Shown: positions 1-7,148, counted from the first letter of the stretch. The stretch: 12,639 nucleotides of DNA from Treponema sp. UBA3662 (GCA_002373205.1 DFJV01000012.1:1-12639); one strand, 5' to 3'. Notes: a model not told the origin generated them from the sequence alone. Numbers and translations: made by a program.

Positions 1-45
1 GTCGGAGGCGAAAGCCGTAGCCCTGGAAAGCGGGTTAGCAAATAG
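1..45 (-). repeat. Partial third copy (C) of the ~235-bp intergenic repeat, reverse orientation
   Basis: Read on the minus strand, these bases match the 3' half of repeat copies A and B. The 16-base block AACCCGCTTTCCAGGG (complement of 21-36) is identical to copy B, and GCTTTCGC (complement of 8-15) also matches, with divergence between and beyond. The element is cut by the window edge, so its length is unknown. It lies just downstream of the exonuclease gene, with only a T-rich stretch (read on the minus strand) between them. Unlike copies A and B, it is oriented in the minus direction. Confidence 0.65.
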
Positions 46-83
46 AGTGTGGTCCAGAAAAAAAGAAAAAGAATAAAATGATT

Positions 84-755
84 TTAGAAGAGTTCCAGCT
101 GGCCGTTTTCTTGGGAGAAGAGGCTTTCCTGAGTTTGTTTTTCGATGTCCTTTTGTACGGGGCGGGTGTCTTTTATTATGCGCTTGAAGAGTTCCATGCA
201 GACGCGGGCATCGTCGTGGGCGCGGTGGGCTTCCAGAACTTTTATGTTCAAGAGGCTTGCCAGGTTCTGAAGCTTGTACTGGCCTTCGAGTCCGTTTTTG
301 TTAAGGTTGGGGTAGGCCCAGCGGGAAAGCGGCAGTGTGTCTATGACCGTGTTTTTTAGCGCGTCCATGTTCATGCGCTCAAGCTGGGCGTTTATGAAGT
401 ACATGTCGAAGGGGGCGTTGTGGGCGATTAGGATTACATCGTCGTTTGAAAGCCAGCGGAGGAATTCAAATGTGACCGTTGCGGCGTCGCTTTGGTTTTC
501 CAGCATTTCCGGCGTGATGTGTGTTAGGTTTTGAAGGAAGGGGGTGAGTGGAACGGGCGGTTTTATTAGGGAAGAAAATGGCTCCCCAATAATTCCGTCC
601 CTGTTGAATTTTACGGCTCCTATTTCCATAAGGTGGTCGGTTGCCGCATGCAGGCCAGTAGTCTCGGTGTCAAAGGCTGCAAAAATCTTGCCGGAATAAA
701 ATTCCCGCGCAAGACTTCTGTAGTTCCTAAAAATCTTAAGGCCACGGCCGTGCAT
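84..755 (-). CDS. DnaQ-like DEDDh 3'-5' exonuclease
   Basis: A 223-residue protein carrying the complete DEDDh exonuclease signature. Exo I is FDTETTG with D29 and E31, Exo II is HNAPFD with D117, and Exo III has H177 and D182 in the HxxxxD spacing. These residues bind two metal ions and remove nucleotides from DNA 3' ends. It resembles the exonuclease module of PolC or the epsilon subunit, but stands alone without a polymerase or helicase domain. It may therefore act in proofreading, repair or single-strand trimming; which one cannot be told from sequence. The final ~25 residues are polar and Gln-rich, ending in LELF, which might be a sliding-clamp-binding tail (weak inference). The ATG lies 12 bp after the phosphohexomutase stop, so the two are probably co-transcribed. 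Confidence 0.88.
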   Translation of the reverse strand: MHGRGLKIFRNYRSLAREFYSGKIFAAFDTETTGLHAATDHLMEIGAVKFNRDGIIGEPFSSLIKPPVPLTPFLQNLTHITPEMLENQSDAATVTFEFLRWLSNDDVILIAHNAPFDMYFINAQLERMNMDALKNTVIDTLPLSRWAYPNLNKNGLEGQYKLQNLASLLNIKVLEAHRAHDDARVCMELFKRIIKDTRPVQKDIEKQTQESLFSQENGQLELF

Positions 756-767
756 TTCTTTTAGCCT

Positions 768-2561
768 TTATTTTGCGGCATCGAGGACTGCGTTGATTTC
801 TGCTGAAATCTTTGCAATTTCTTCTGTTGCGCTCTTCTTGGCTTCTTCGAGGGCTGCGTCTGTTTTTGCAGAAACTGGAACCGCACAGTTGATGTAGAAC
901 TTGATTTTTGGTTCCGTTCCGCTTGGACGTGCGCTAACGATTGTTCCGTCTTCCAGGAAGAACTGGAGTACGTTGCTCTTTGGCCAAGGGAGGTTTGCCT
1001 TTGCGGCAGGATTTGCCGGGTCAAATTCAATTGACTGCTGTACGTCGCGGATTTTGCAGACTTTTTTTCCGCCCAAGGTCTGTAAGCCTTCCGTGCGGAG
1101 CTTGGTCATGATTCCTGTCATTATTGCAGGGCCCTTTACTCCGGGGAAGTACTTGCTTATTGCTCCGTCCTGGAAGTAGCCGTTTTCCTTGTACATGTCG
1201 TTCATGCGTTCAAGCAGGCTCTTTCCCTTGCTTGCCCAGTAGAGAGTCATTTCTGCGCACATTGCTGCTGCGGAGATTCCGTCCTTGTCGCGGCATTCTG
1301 TTTCCACAAGGTAGCCGTAGCTTTCTTCAAGGCCAAAGACGTAATGTTCCTTGCCTGTCTTTTCCATCTGGCCTTCATCGAATGCAATCCACTTGAATCC
1401 TGTAAGGCATTCCTTTACCTTTACGCCGTAGTTCTTTGCAACTGCGTCTACAAAGGGGCTTGTTACGATTGAGCGGATGAGTACCGGGTTTTCTGGCATC
1501 TTGCCCAGTTCCTTCTTGCTAAGGAGAACGTAGTCTGCAAGCAGGGCACCCATCTGGTTTCCTGTAACGAGGACATAGTTTCCGTCCTTGTCCGGGAATG
1601 CAGTTCCAAAGCGGTCTGCGTCTGGGTCTGTTGCCATAACAACGTCTGCCTTTTCCTTCTTTGCAAGCTCAACTGCCATTTTGAGTGCCGGTGCTTCTTC
1701 CGGGTTTGGCTTTTCTACAGTTGGGAAGTCTCCGTTTCCTTCGCGCTGTTCGGGTACGGTGATTACGTTAAGGCCAAGGTCGCCAAGAACCTTTTCTACG
1801 TGCATTGCTCCTGTTCCGTGGAGAGGCGTGTAGACAACCTTTACGCTGGAAGCCTTTTCTTTTATAAGGGCCGGGCGGTAGAGGTTTGCCTTTATCATTG
1901 CCTGGAACTTGTCGTCAATTTCCTTGTCGATGAGTACGATTTTTCCAGACTTGATTCCTTCTTCGCGGGAGATAAGCTTTGCTTCTTTTACTGCGTTAAC
2001 TTCGTCGATGATTCCCTTGTCGTGGGGTTCAACAACCTGAGCTCCGTCTGCCCAGTATGCCTTGTAGCCGTTGTACTGGGGAGGGTTGTGGCTTGCCGTT
2101 ACTACAACGCCGGTCTGGCAGCCAAGGGTGCGGATTGCATAGGAAAGTTCCGGGGTGGGGCGGAGTCCTGTAAAAAGATACGCCTTGATTCCGTTTGCCG
2201 CAAATACGCGTGCTGTTATGTCGCTGAACTTGTCGTGGTTGTGGCGGCTGTCGTAGGCGATGCATGCGCTAAGAGTGCCTTCTTTTGCCTCTTTGGGGAA
2301 GGCCTTGATTATGTAGTTTGCAAGACCCTGCGTTGCCTTTGAGATGTTGAGTGTGTTCATGCGGTTTGTTCCGCCGCCCATTACACCGCGGAGGCCGCCT
2401 GTGCCAAATTCAAGGCTCTGGTAGAAGCGGTCTTCAAGTTCCGCCATTGCTTCCTTTGAATCTTTCTTTGCAACAAGGTCTTCAACTTCCTTGCGGAAAG
2501 CTTCGTCCTTTTCTTCTGCAATGTACTGTGCCGCTCTTTCGAGTATCTCTTTTTCTTCCAT
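768..2561 (-). CDS. Phosphoglucomutase/phosphomannomutase, PGM2-like
   Basis: A 597-residue alpha-D-phosphohexomutase that interconverts hexose 1- and 6-phosphates through a phosphoserine intermediate. All four active-site regions are present in order: the catalytic serine S157 in TASHNP, the metal loop DPDADR (D312, D314, D316), the sugar-binding loop GLEESYG (410-416), and the phosphate-binding RPSGTEP (545-551). The early FGTGGLRG (52-59) and the overall length fit the PGM2-like subgroup, which includes glucose- and pentose-phosphate mutases; substrate preference cannot be read directly. The start is supported by an AGGAGT ribosome site (complement of 2568-2573) 6 nt before the ATG. It is the first gene of a likely two-gene unit with the exonuclease, and follows another mutase on the same strand after 241 bp. 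Confidence 0.93.
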   Translation of the reverse strand: MEEKEILERAAQYIAEEKDEAFRKEVEDLVAKKDSKEAMAELEDRFYQSLEFGTGGLRGVMGGGTNRMNTLNISKATQGLANYIIKAFPKEAKEGTLSACIAYDSRHNHDKFSDITARVFAANGIKAYLFTGLRPTPELSYAIRTLGCQTGVVVTASHNPPQYNGYKAYWADGAQVVEPHDKGIIDEVNAVKEAKLISREEGIKSGKIVLIDKEIDDKFQAMIKANLYRPALIKEKASSVKVVYTPLHGTGAMHVEKVLGDLGLNVITVPEQREGNGDFPTVEKPNPEEAPALKMAVELAKKEKADVVMATDPDADRFGTAFPDKDGNYVLVTGNQMGALLADYVLLSKKELGKMPENPVLIRSIVTSPFVDAVAKNYGVKVKECLTGFKWIAFDEGQMEKTGKEHYVFGLEESYGYLVETECRDKDGISAAAMCAEMTLYWASKGKSLLERMNDMYKENGYFQDGAISKYFPGVKGPAIMTGIMTKLRTEGLQTLGGKKVCKIRDVQQSIEFDPANPAAKANLPWPKSNVLQFFLEDGTIVSARPSGTEPKIKFYINCAVPVSAKTDAALEEAKKSATEEIAKISAEINAVLDAAK

Positions 2562-2802
2562 ATTATTACTCCTAAAATGTTACCCTTAATTTGTTTGTTT
2601 TTAGGGCAAACTTCGAGTTTTATATTTGCAGCAGAAAAATTGGCTCCCAGCGGTTTTTGCCCCGAAAAAAGGCTTCCGCGCTATCCCTTCGGGCACGCCG
2701 AACGCACTTGCTACGACGTGTGTGCAGAATTTTTTTCGGTTCAAAAATCGCTTCCGCCAATTTTTATACTGTAACACGGAAACTCAAAATTGCACCTTTT
2801 AG
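2562..2802. other. Intergenic region between the two mutase genes
   Basis: This gap holds the ribosome site of the PGM2-like gene (complement of 2568-2573) and the fold-back element at 2635-2765. I see no convincing -35/-10 pair for the downstream mutase on the minus strand. TATAAA-like stretches are present but lack a properly spaced -35. The gene may be transcribed from within or beyond the fold-back element, or by read-through from the upstream mutase. Confidence 0.6.
2635..2765. repeat. 131-bp imperfect fold-back element (MITE-like or structured intergenic repeat)
   Basis: The ends are a perfect 10-bp inverted repeat, AAAAATTGGC at 2635-2644 and its complement at 2756-2765. The symmetry continues inward for about 36 bases with substitutions: both arms then carry GCG, a T5 run, CCG and an A6 run in matching order. 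The GC-rich centre contains CTTCCGCGCTATCCC, which resembles the TTCCGCTATCGCT core of repeat copy A. No target-site duplication or coding sequence was recognised. It could be a MITE-like remnant, a structured RNA, or part of the terminator of the upstream mutase gene. Confidence 0.5.
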
Positions 2803-4644
2803 TTATTCAGCTCCGTCCGCCTTTTTAAGCAGCGTAGTCTCCCAGCGCAAAAGCGAGCGTTCTGCAGCTTCGTCTCCGCCCATAACGTCGCACATTATGC
2901 GGAAAACTGGCTCTGTGCCGCTTGGCCTCATCCAGATGAATGCCCTTGGATTTCCGTCTTCGTCCAGGAAGCGTATCTTTAGGCCGCCGTTGCCGTTTGC
3001 CCAGTCGGAAGCATTCTTAACTTCCTTGGTTCCGTTGGTAATGTCTGCCTCGTAGCCGGTAAAGCCGTAAATGGCATTAAGCTCGTCTGCATGCTTGCTC
3101 CAGTCTTCGGTAAAGACTGCCTGGAAGCGTTTTTTAAGCAATGACTTGTCCTGTGTCTTAACGTCAAGAACCGCCCTGCTTTCGCTAACGCCTGTGGTTG
3201 CAAAGCGGGGAAGGGTGGAAAGCACGTCGCTAAGCATAAAGTCGTCCTTGTAGCGGTAGGACATTCCGGCCTTCTCGCACCAGATGTGGAAAAGCCCTTT
3301 GCAGAACTTGCCGTCGCTTCTCCTGTAGTCGCGTATGGTAAGCATCTTGAGCACAGCAAAGAGTGTTGCCACCGGGTCGCGCACGCTGGAAGGATATGTA
3401 ATGTTTCCACCGTTGCTGCCCTCGCCAAGAATGCGCACGTCGTAGCCTTCGTCCCTCTTCTGGCGGGCAAGGTTCACCACGTTTGCTTCCCCAACTTCCG
3501 CGCGGAAAATCTCGTAGCCAAAGCTTTCGCAAATCTGGTCAATGCGCATGGATGTGGGGCCGTTTACTACAACCGCATGCTTTCCAAAGGTTGCCTGCGT
3601 CCTCCACAAAAGCCCCTGTTCGTTAAGCGTCTCCTTCTTCCATTCCTCAAAGGCAAGCTCAGAAGCAACGCTAAGCGCAAAAATCTCCTGTGCCGTAATT
3701 GGGCGGGCTGTCTGTGCGTCCTCGTCAAAGAATACAATGTTGCCCCTGTCACCGTCGCAGTCCGGCATGTAGCCAATAAGAATGTTGTTGTTGCCGTCAG
3801 CATGAAGGTCATTTATTACGTCTGCAAGACGCGTCATGTTCTCTGGCTCAGGAATAATCTCGTGCATTATAAGACCCGGTGTGTCGTTAAAAGGCAAGAA
3901 TTCAAGGCCGCACTGGGGAATAAAGGTCTTGTCTATGGAAACCGAGCGTGCAGAACCGTTCATGTCGCATACGATGGAAGCTGGGGTTTCCCTAAGACCT
4001 TCCTTGATTGCCTCAAAAACAGCGTCCTGGCCCTTCTTGTTAAAGATGCCGGTAATAACCCCGCGGATGAATTTGTCGTAAGCTTCAACCGCACGAAGCT
4101 TGTGGAAGGAAGAATTTGCATACACCTGCTTAAGGTGGTGAAGGTTTGCCCCATCAATAAGAAGGTTAGCCCTTTCCTCCGCATCCGAAGCCTTGCACTT
4201 CTCCCGGAAAATGTCTGCAAGAGCGTTGGTCTCCTTGCCTTCAAGAACCCCGCCCTTGTTAAGCCCAAATTTTATTCCGTTCCAGCCGATTGGATTGTGG
4301 CTGGCCGAAATGTAAAGGAAACCGTCAAGCTCCTTTGAATAAGCCATAATTTCCGGGGCAGATGCAACCTCTACAAAGTGGACGTAAATCCTCTTTTGCA
4401 GGAAAACCCTTATGATAACATCCGCCATTTCCTTGCCGGTAGGACGGGTATCCGTGCCAAGAGCCACGTGGGGCTCATCATTTTTAACCTTTGAAAGCAC
4501 ATAATCCGCAAAAGTCTCTGCAATAAGAGCGCAAAGCAAGCGGTTAGTTTCTCCTATATCAGAATCCTTGTCTTCCGCACCGCCGCTCTTAGCAAAAACC
4601 TTGCGCCAACCGGATGCAGAAAGTATCATATCATTTTGAATCAT
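2803..4644 (-). CDS. Phosphohexomutase (phosphomannomutase/phosphoglucomutase family)
   Basis: A 613-residue protein from the chosen ATG. It has a phosphohexomutase layout: catalytic serine S115 in SASHNP, metal loop DCDGDR (D295, D297, D299), sugar loop GEGSNGG (407-413) and phosphate loop RPSGTEP (573-579). The sugar loop differs from the common GExSG form by an extra Asn, so its substrate may differ from that of the neighbouring mutase. The frame stays open upstream to an ATG at 4728. However, a consensus promoter (TTGAAA-N17-TATAAT, complement of 4651-4679) lies inside that extension, with its -10 box 6 nt from the ATG at 4644. That argues for initiation at 4644 or at the next ATG (4629). 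No Shine-Dalgarno sequence precedes either, consistent with leaderless translation. Confidence 0.88.
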   Translation of the reverse strand: MIQNDMILSASGWRKVFAKSGGAEDKDSDIGETNRLLCALIAETFADYVLSKVKNDEPHVALGTDTRPTGKEMADVIIRVFLQKRIYVHFVEVASAPEIMAYSKELDGFLYISASHNPIGWNGIKFGLNKGGVLEGKETNALADIFREKCKASDAEERANLLIDGANLHHLKQVYANSSFHKLRAVEAYDKFIRGVITGIFNKKGQDAVFEAIKEGLRETPASIVCDMNGSARSVSIDKTFIPQCGLEFLPFNDTPGLIMHEIIPEPENMTRLADVINDLHADGNNNILIGYMPDCDGDRGNIVFFDEDAQTARPITAQEIFALSVASELAFEEWKKETLNEQGLLWRTQATFGKHAVVVNGPTSMRIDQICESFGYEIFRAEVGEANVVNLARQKRDEGYDVRILGEGSNGGNITYPSSVRDPVATLFAVLKMLTIRDYRRSDGKFCKGLFHIWCEKAGMSYRYKDDFMLSDVLSTLPRFATTGVSESRAVLDVKTQDKSLLKKRFQAVFTEDWSKHADELNAIYGFTGYEADITNGTKEVKNASDWANGNGGLKIRFLDEDGNPRAFIWMRPSGTEPVFRIMCDVMGGDEAAERSLLRWETTLLKKADGAE

Positions 4645-4650
4645 GCTACT

Positions 4651-4679
4651 ATTATAGCGACAATTCTCTATATTTTCAA
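4651..4679 (-). promoter_or_regulatory. Sigma70-type promoter of the phosphohexomutase, leaderless geometry
   Basis: Read on the minus strand, -35 TTGAAA (complement of 4674-4679) and a perfect -10 TATAAT (complement of 4651-4656) are separated by exactly 17 bp. Only six bases, AGTAGC, lie between the -10 box and the ATG at 4642-4644. Transcription should therefore start at or next to the A of the ATG. This decides the start of the gene, because the longer reading would place the promoter inside coding sequence. Confidence 0.8.
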
Positions 4680-4690
4680 CAAAAAAGCCC

Positions 4691-4726
4691 TCATTTGCAT
4701 GGTCATTTAGGCGGTCATTTAGGCCC
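4691..4726. repeat. 12-bp tandem repeat upstream of the mutase promoter
   Basis: Two perfect copies of GGTCATTTAGGC occupy 4701-4712 and 4713-4724. A degenerate earlier unit makes TCATTT recur at 4691, 4703 and 4715, with a strict 12-bp period. The block ends 11 bp upstream of the -35 box of the minus-strand promoter, where an activator could bind. No regulator is known for it; it could also be a chance slippage product. Confidence 0.6.
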
Positions 4727-4803
4727 AAATAGCCTTAATTTGGCATTTTCCTTCTATAATATCCTTCTTTTGGAGCATATTTCATGGTTTTACCGCCTGT
4801 TCA

Positions 4804-5037
4804 AACCGCCAACAGCATTTTTCCCCTATTAGTTTAACAAGCAGCGCCAAGGTTCACGCAGCAAAGCTTCCAGCGGGGCGCGTCATCTCTTTGCGGTCAG
4901 AAAACTTGCGGGAAAAAATGCTAGGAGGTCCTTTTTTACCCGCTTTTCAGGGTTCCGCTATCGCTCCAGCCTCCTCACTTCGTTGCGGTGGCCGGCTGCG
5001 CCGCCCTTCCAATCGGGGCTAGGCTTTCTTGCGCTAA
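4804..5037 (+). repeat. Intergenic repeat copy A, ~234 bp
   Basis: Direct copy of the element at 6914-7148. The first 27 bases are identical in both copies and the last 100 (4938-5037 against 7049-7148) differ at two positions, while the middle varies by indels. Here a stem forms between GCGGGAAAAAA (4908-4918) and TTTTTTACCCGC (4932-4943), 11 pairs with one bulged A. Copy B has a different, longer stem in the same place. Relative to B, 21 bases flanked by CAGA direct repeats are absent here. No coding potential or transposase is apparent. Confidence 0.9.
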
Positions 5038-5065
5038 CAGTCCCTTTTCTAGTGCCATTAACATA

Positions 5066-5125
5066 CCGAACTTGTCATGCCGAACTTGTCATGCCGAACT
5101 TGTCATGCCGAAGTTGATTCGGCAT
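5066..5125. repeat. 14-bp tandem repeats ending in a hairpin
   Basis: Three consecutive units of CCGAACTTGTCATG occupy 5066-5079, 5080-5093 and 5094-5107. A fourth, altered unit forms a hairpin with stem ATGCCGAA (5105-5112), loop GTTGA and stem TTCGGCAT (5118-5125). This looks like a short palindromic intergenic repeat that has expanded in tandem. The spacing is far too short and uniform for a CRISPR array. Confidence 0.75.
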
Positions 5126-5219
5126 CTCTCGTCAATACTGCAATTTGAGGTTCTGATTCAAGCTCCGAAGGACGTAAATTTAATGTCATTAGAAATTTTT
5201 AAAAAAAATCACACCCCCC

Positions 5220-5262
5220 TGACACTATATGTCATTACCTCCGCCATAAGATAGGGTTATAC
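5220..5262 (+). promoter_or_regulatory. Palindrome-containing upstream element of the lipoprotein gene
   Basis: TGACACTATATGTCA (5220-5234), an inverted repeat TGACA-N5-TGTCA, is followed by ACCTCCGCC and then two A/T-rich -10-like hexamers, TAAGAT (5247-5252) and TATACA (5258-5263). The stretch aligns without gaps to 9253-9295 upstream of the first metallopeptidase gene. I cannot assign a good -35 at standard spacing, so the palindrome may instead be an operator or activator site. Confidence 0.55.
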
Positions 5263-5298
5263 AGGAAGAAATCCTGACTTTATAAAAGGAGTAAATCT

Positions 5299-6864
5299 AT
5301 GAAAAAAAGACCAATAAGCGCAACATTCGCCTTTATTCTTTCAGCCCTTATGTTTTTCCCCCTTACTGGATGCAGTTCCGGTGCAGGCGGTGGCTCTTCC
5401 GGCGAAGACTATGAAGAAAGCCCGGTAACTTCAACTCCTGCCGGTGGAACAGAAAGCACCACCCCAGAAGGTGAAAACACAGAAACACAAACCACAAGCC
5501 CAGAAAACCCAGAGACCCCAGAAAATCCAGAAAGCACGGACCCCGTATACTACACCGTAACCTTCGTGTCAAACTGCAGCTCAGTCCCGCTTCCCCAAAA
5601 AATAAAAAGCGGCGGCAAGGCATCAAAACCGTCTGGCTTTAGCAAATATGGCTACGTATTCGCCGGCTGGTATACGGACAGCAATTTTACCGCAAGCTTC
5701 AATTTTGCAACCCCAATCGTAAAAGATACAAAGCTCTATGGAAAATGGAACAAACTGCACACAGTAACATTCGTAACAAACGGCGGCAGTTCTGTATCAG
5801 CCCAAACCGTGGAAAACGGAAAGACCGCAACTAAACCAGAAAGCCCAACAAACGGAAGCTTCGAATTCCTTGGATGGTACGCGGACAGCGAATTTGCAAC
5901 CGAATTTGACTTTGCATCCCCCATATCAAAAGACACAAAAGTCTATGCAAAATGGCATGAGCTCTACTTGGTAAAATTCATCACCAACAACGACATTGTG
6001 GTTGAAGACCTTATTGTAGAAAAAGGAAGCACCATCCAAAAGCCCAGCACCCTAAAACGCACCCACTACAAGCTTGACGGCTGGTTCTCGGATGCAGAGC
6101 GCACCATCACCTTTGATTTTTCCACACCTATCCAAAAAGACACAACCCTGTATGCAAAATGGACCCTTTCGACAACCTTTGGGGGTACTTACAGAGTAGG
6201 AGTCGGTTCAAACATCAGGGATTTCTTCATGTGCGACCATGAGGTTACCCAGGGCGAGTACGAAAAATACTGCACTTACAAGGGCAATAAGCCAAACGAC
6301 ACCTACGGCAAGGGGGAAAACTATCCCGTCTACTATGTAAGCTGGTTTGATGCTCTTGCTTACTGCAACAAAAGAAGCATTGCGGAAGGTTTAAAACCTT
6401 GCTATACGGTAAGCGGTACAACGGATCCTGATAAGTGGGGAAATACCAATTACCAAAGCGTCAGGGATACCGTAACTTGCGACTTTACTGCGAGGGGATA
6501 CCGCCTCCCCACTGATAAAGAATGGGAAGTGGTCGCCACATGTGGTCAGGACTATAAATTTGCCGGCAGCAATGACATCAAGAAAGTCGGCTGGTACAAA
6601 TACAACAGCAACGGCAAGACCCACGAAGTTGAATGGAAGATTCCTAACGGATACGGAAAGTACGACATGACCGGAAACGTAGCGGAATGGTGCTGGGACT
6701 GGTGGGACGACGTTGTGAACGTTAATGCTTCTTCGCACACGTCAAAAGTTACCAGGGGAGGCTCATGGGATAGCGGTGAATACCCCATTACCTTGCGAGG
6801 CAGCGTTCTTCCAACCGAGCGTCGGAACAACATCGGTTTCCGTGTAGTGCGCAATTACTACTGA
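5299..6864 (+). CDS. Lipoprotein with three InlB-type repeats and a SUMF/FGE-like domain
   Basis: A 521-residue surface-type lipoprotein. A signal peptide ends in the lipobox LTGC, with C25 the predicted lipidated residue. A Pro/Thr/Glu-rich linker (about 38-83) follows. Then come three Listeria-Bacteroides (InlB B-type) repeats at about 85-150, 154-219 and 223-288, each with a GW(Y/F) core and ending LYGKW, VYAKW or LYAKW. The C-terminal domain (about 295-521) is formylglycine-generating-enzyme-like: HEVTQGEYEKY, VSWFDALAYCNKRS, GYRLPTDKEWE, MTGNVAEWCWDW, TRGGSW and NIGFRVVR. The two catalytic cysteines expected before the NxGFR segment are absent (LRGSVLPTERRNN), so enzyme activity is unlikely and a binding role is inferred. 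AAGGAG lies 7 nt before the ATG. The gene stands alone between repeat copies A and B. Confidence 0.9.
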   Translation: MKKRPISATFAFILSALMFFPLTGCSSGAGGGSSGEDYEESPVTSTPAGGTESTTPEGENTETQTTSPENPETPENPESTDPVYYTVTFVSNCSSVPLPQKIKSGGKASKPSGFSKYGYVFAGWYTDSNFTASFNFATPIVKDTKLYGKWNKLHTVTFVTNGGSSVSAQTVENGKTATKPESPTNGSFEFLGWYADSEFATEFDFASPISKDTKVYAKWHELYLVKFITNNDIVVEDLIVEKGSTIQKPSTLKRTHYKLDGWFSDAERTITFDFSTPIQKDTTLYAKWTLSTTFGGTYRVGVGSNIRDFFMCDHEVTQGEYEKYCTYKGNKPNDTYGKGENYPVYYVSWFDALAYCNKRSIAEGLKPCYTVSGTTDPDKWGNTNYQSVRDTVTCDFTARGYRLPTDKEWEVVATCGQDYKFAGSNDIKKVGWYKYNSNGKTHEVEWKIPNGYGKYDMTGNVAEWCWDWWDDVVNVNASSHTSKVTRGGSWDSGEYPITLRGSVLPTERRNNIGFRVVRNYY

Positions 6865-6913
6865 TTTTTGTAATTCTTTTTTGGAGCGGCTTGCCTTTTT
6901 TTAGCGCCGCCCC

Positions 6914-7148
6914 AACCGCCAACAGCATTTTTCCCCTATTGCTTTTACAAGCAGCGCCAAGGATGGCGCGTCGTCTCTTAGCGGTCAGAGTAGGGCAAGT
7001 TTTCGCCAGAAAACTTGCGGGTTAAAAATGCCAGGGAGGGCATTTTTAACCCGCTTTCCAGGGTTCCGCTTTCGCTCCAGCCTCCTCACTTCGTTGCGGT
7101 GGCCGGCTGCGCCGCCCTTCCAATCGGGGCTAGGCTTTCTTGCGCTAA
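6914..7148 (+). repeat. Intergenic repeat copy B, ~235 bp, with strong hairpins
   Basis: Direct copy of 4804-5037. It contains two adjacent stem-loops. Hairpin 1 pairs GCAAGTTTT (6995-7003) with AAAACTTGC (7010-7018). Hairpin 2 is a perfect 16-bp stem (7017-7032 with 7039-7054) around the loop AGGGAG. The two share bases 7017-7018. The right part is GC-rich and almost identical to copy A. The structure suggests a folded RNA or single-stranded DNA element, but it lacks a T-tract directly after hairpin 2 and so is not a typical intrinsic terminator. Confidence 0.9.

Larger units (their letters stand above)
4729..5298. other. 570-bp gene-free region between divergent genes
   Basis: The region contains, from left to right, an AT-rich stretch (4729-4800), repeat copy A (4804-5037), 14-bp tandem units with a hairpin (5066-5125), an A/T-rich stretch, the palindromic promoter-like element (5220-5262), and a Shine-Dalgarno site (AAGGAG at 5286-5291) for the lipoprotein gene. 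No convincing open reading frame was found; the short frames crossing the repeats lack ribosome sites and recognisable proteins. Confidence 0.75.

Noticed and set aside
1800..2342. 180-codon open frame opposite the PGM2-like gene
   Set aside because: Its Cys/Val-rich translation is the expected shadow of the real coding strand.
3286..4338. 350-codon open frame opposite the phosphohexomutase
   Set aside because: It lies wholly antisense to a gene with intact catalytic motifs, shows no recognisable domain and has no matching promoter or ribosome site.
4645..4728. N-terminal extension of the phosphohexomutase to the ATG at 4728
   Set aside because: It contains the consensus promoter and the 12-bp tandem repeat, and adds residues with no counterpart in the family.
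5066..5125. Possible CRISPR array
   Set aside because: The units are contiguous 14-mers without spacers, and no cas genes are present.
4804..7148. Integron cassette with attC-like sites around the lipoprotein
   Set aside because: The repeats are long and structured, but I could not find paired core sites of the GTTRRRY type at the right positions, and no integrase is in the window.
4804..7148. Composite transposon or insertion sequence
   Set aside because: The repeats contain no transposase reading frame and no clear target-site duplication.
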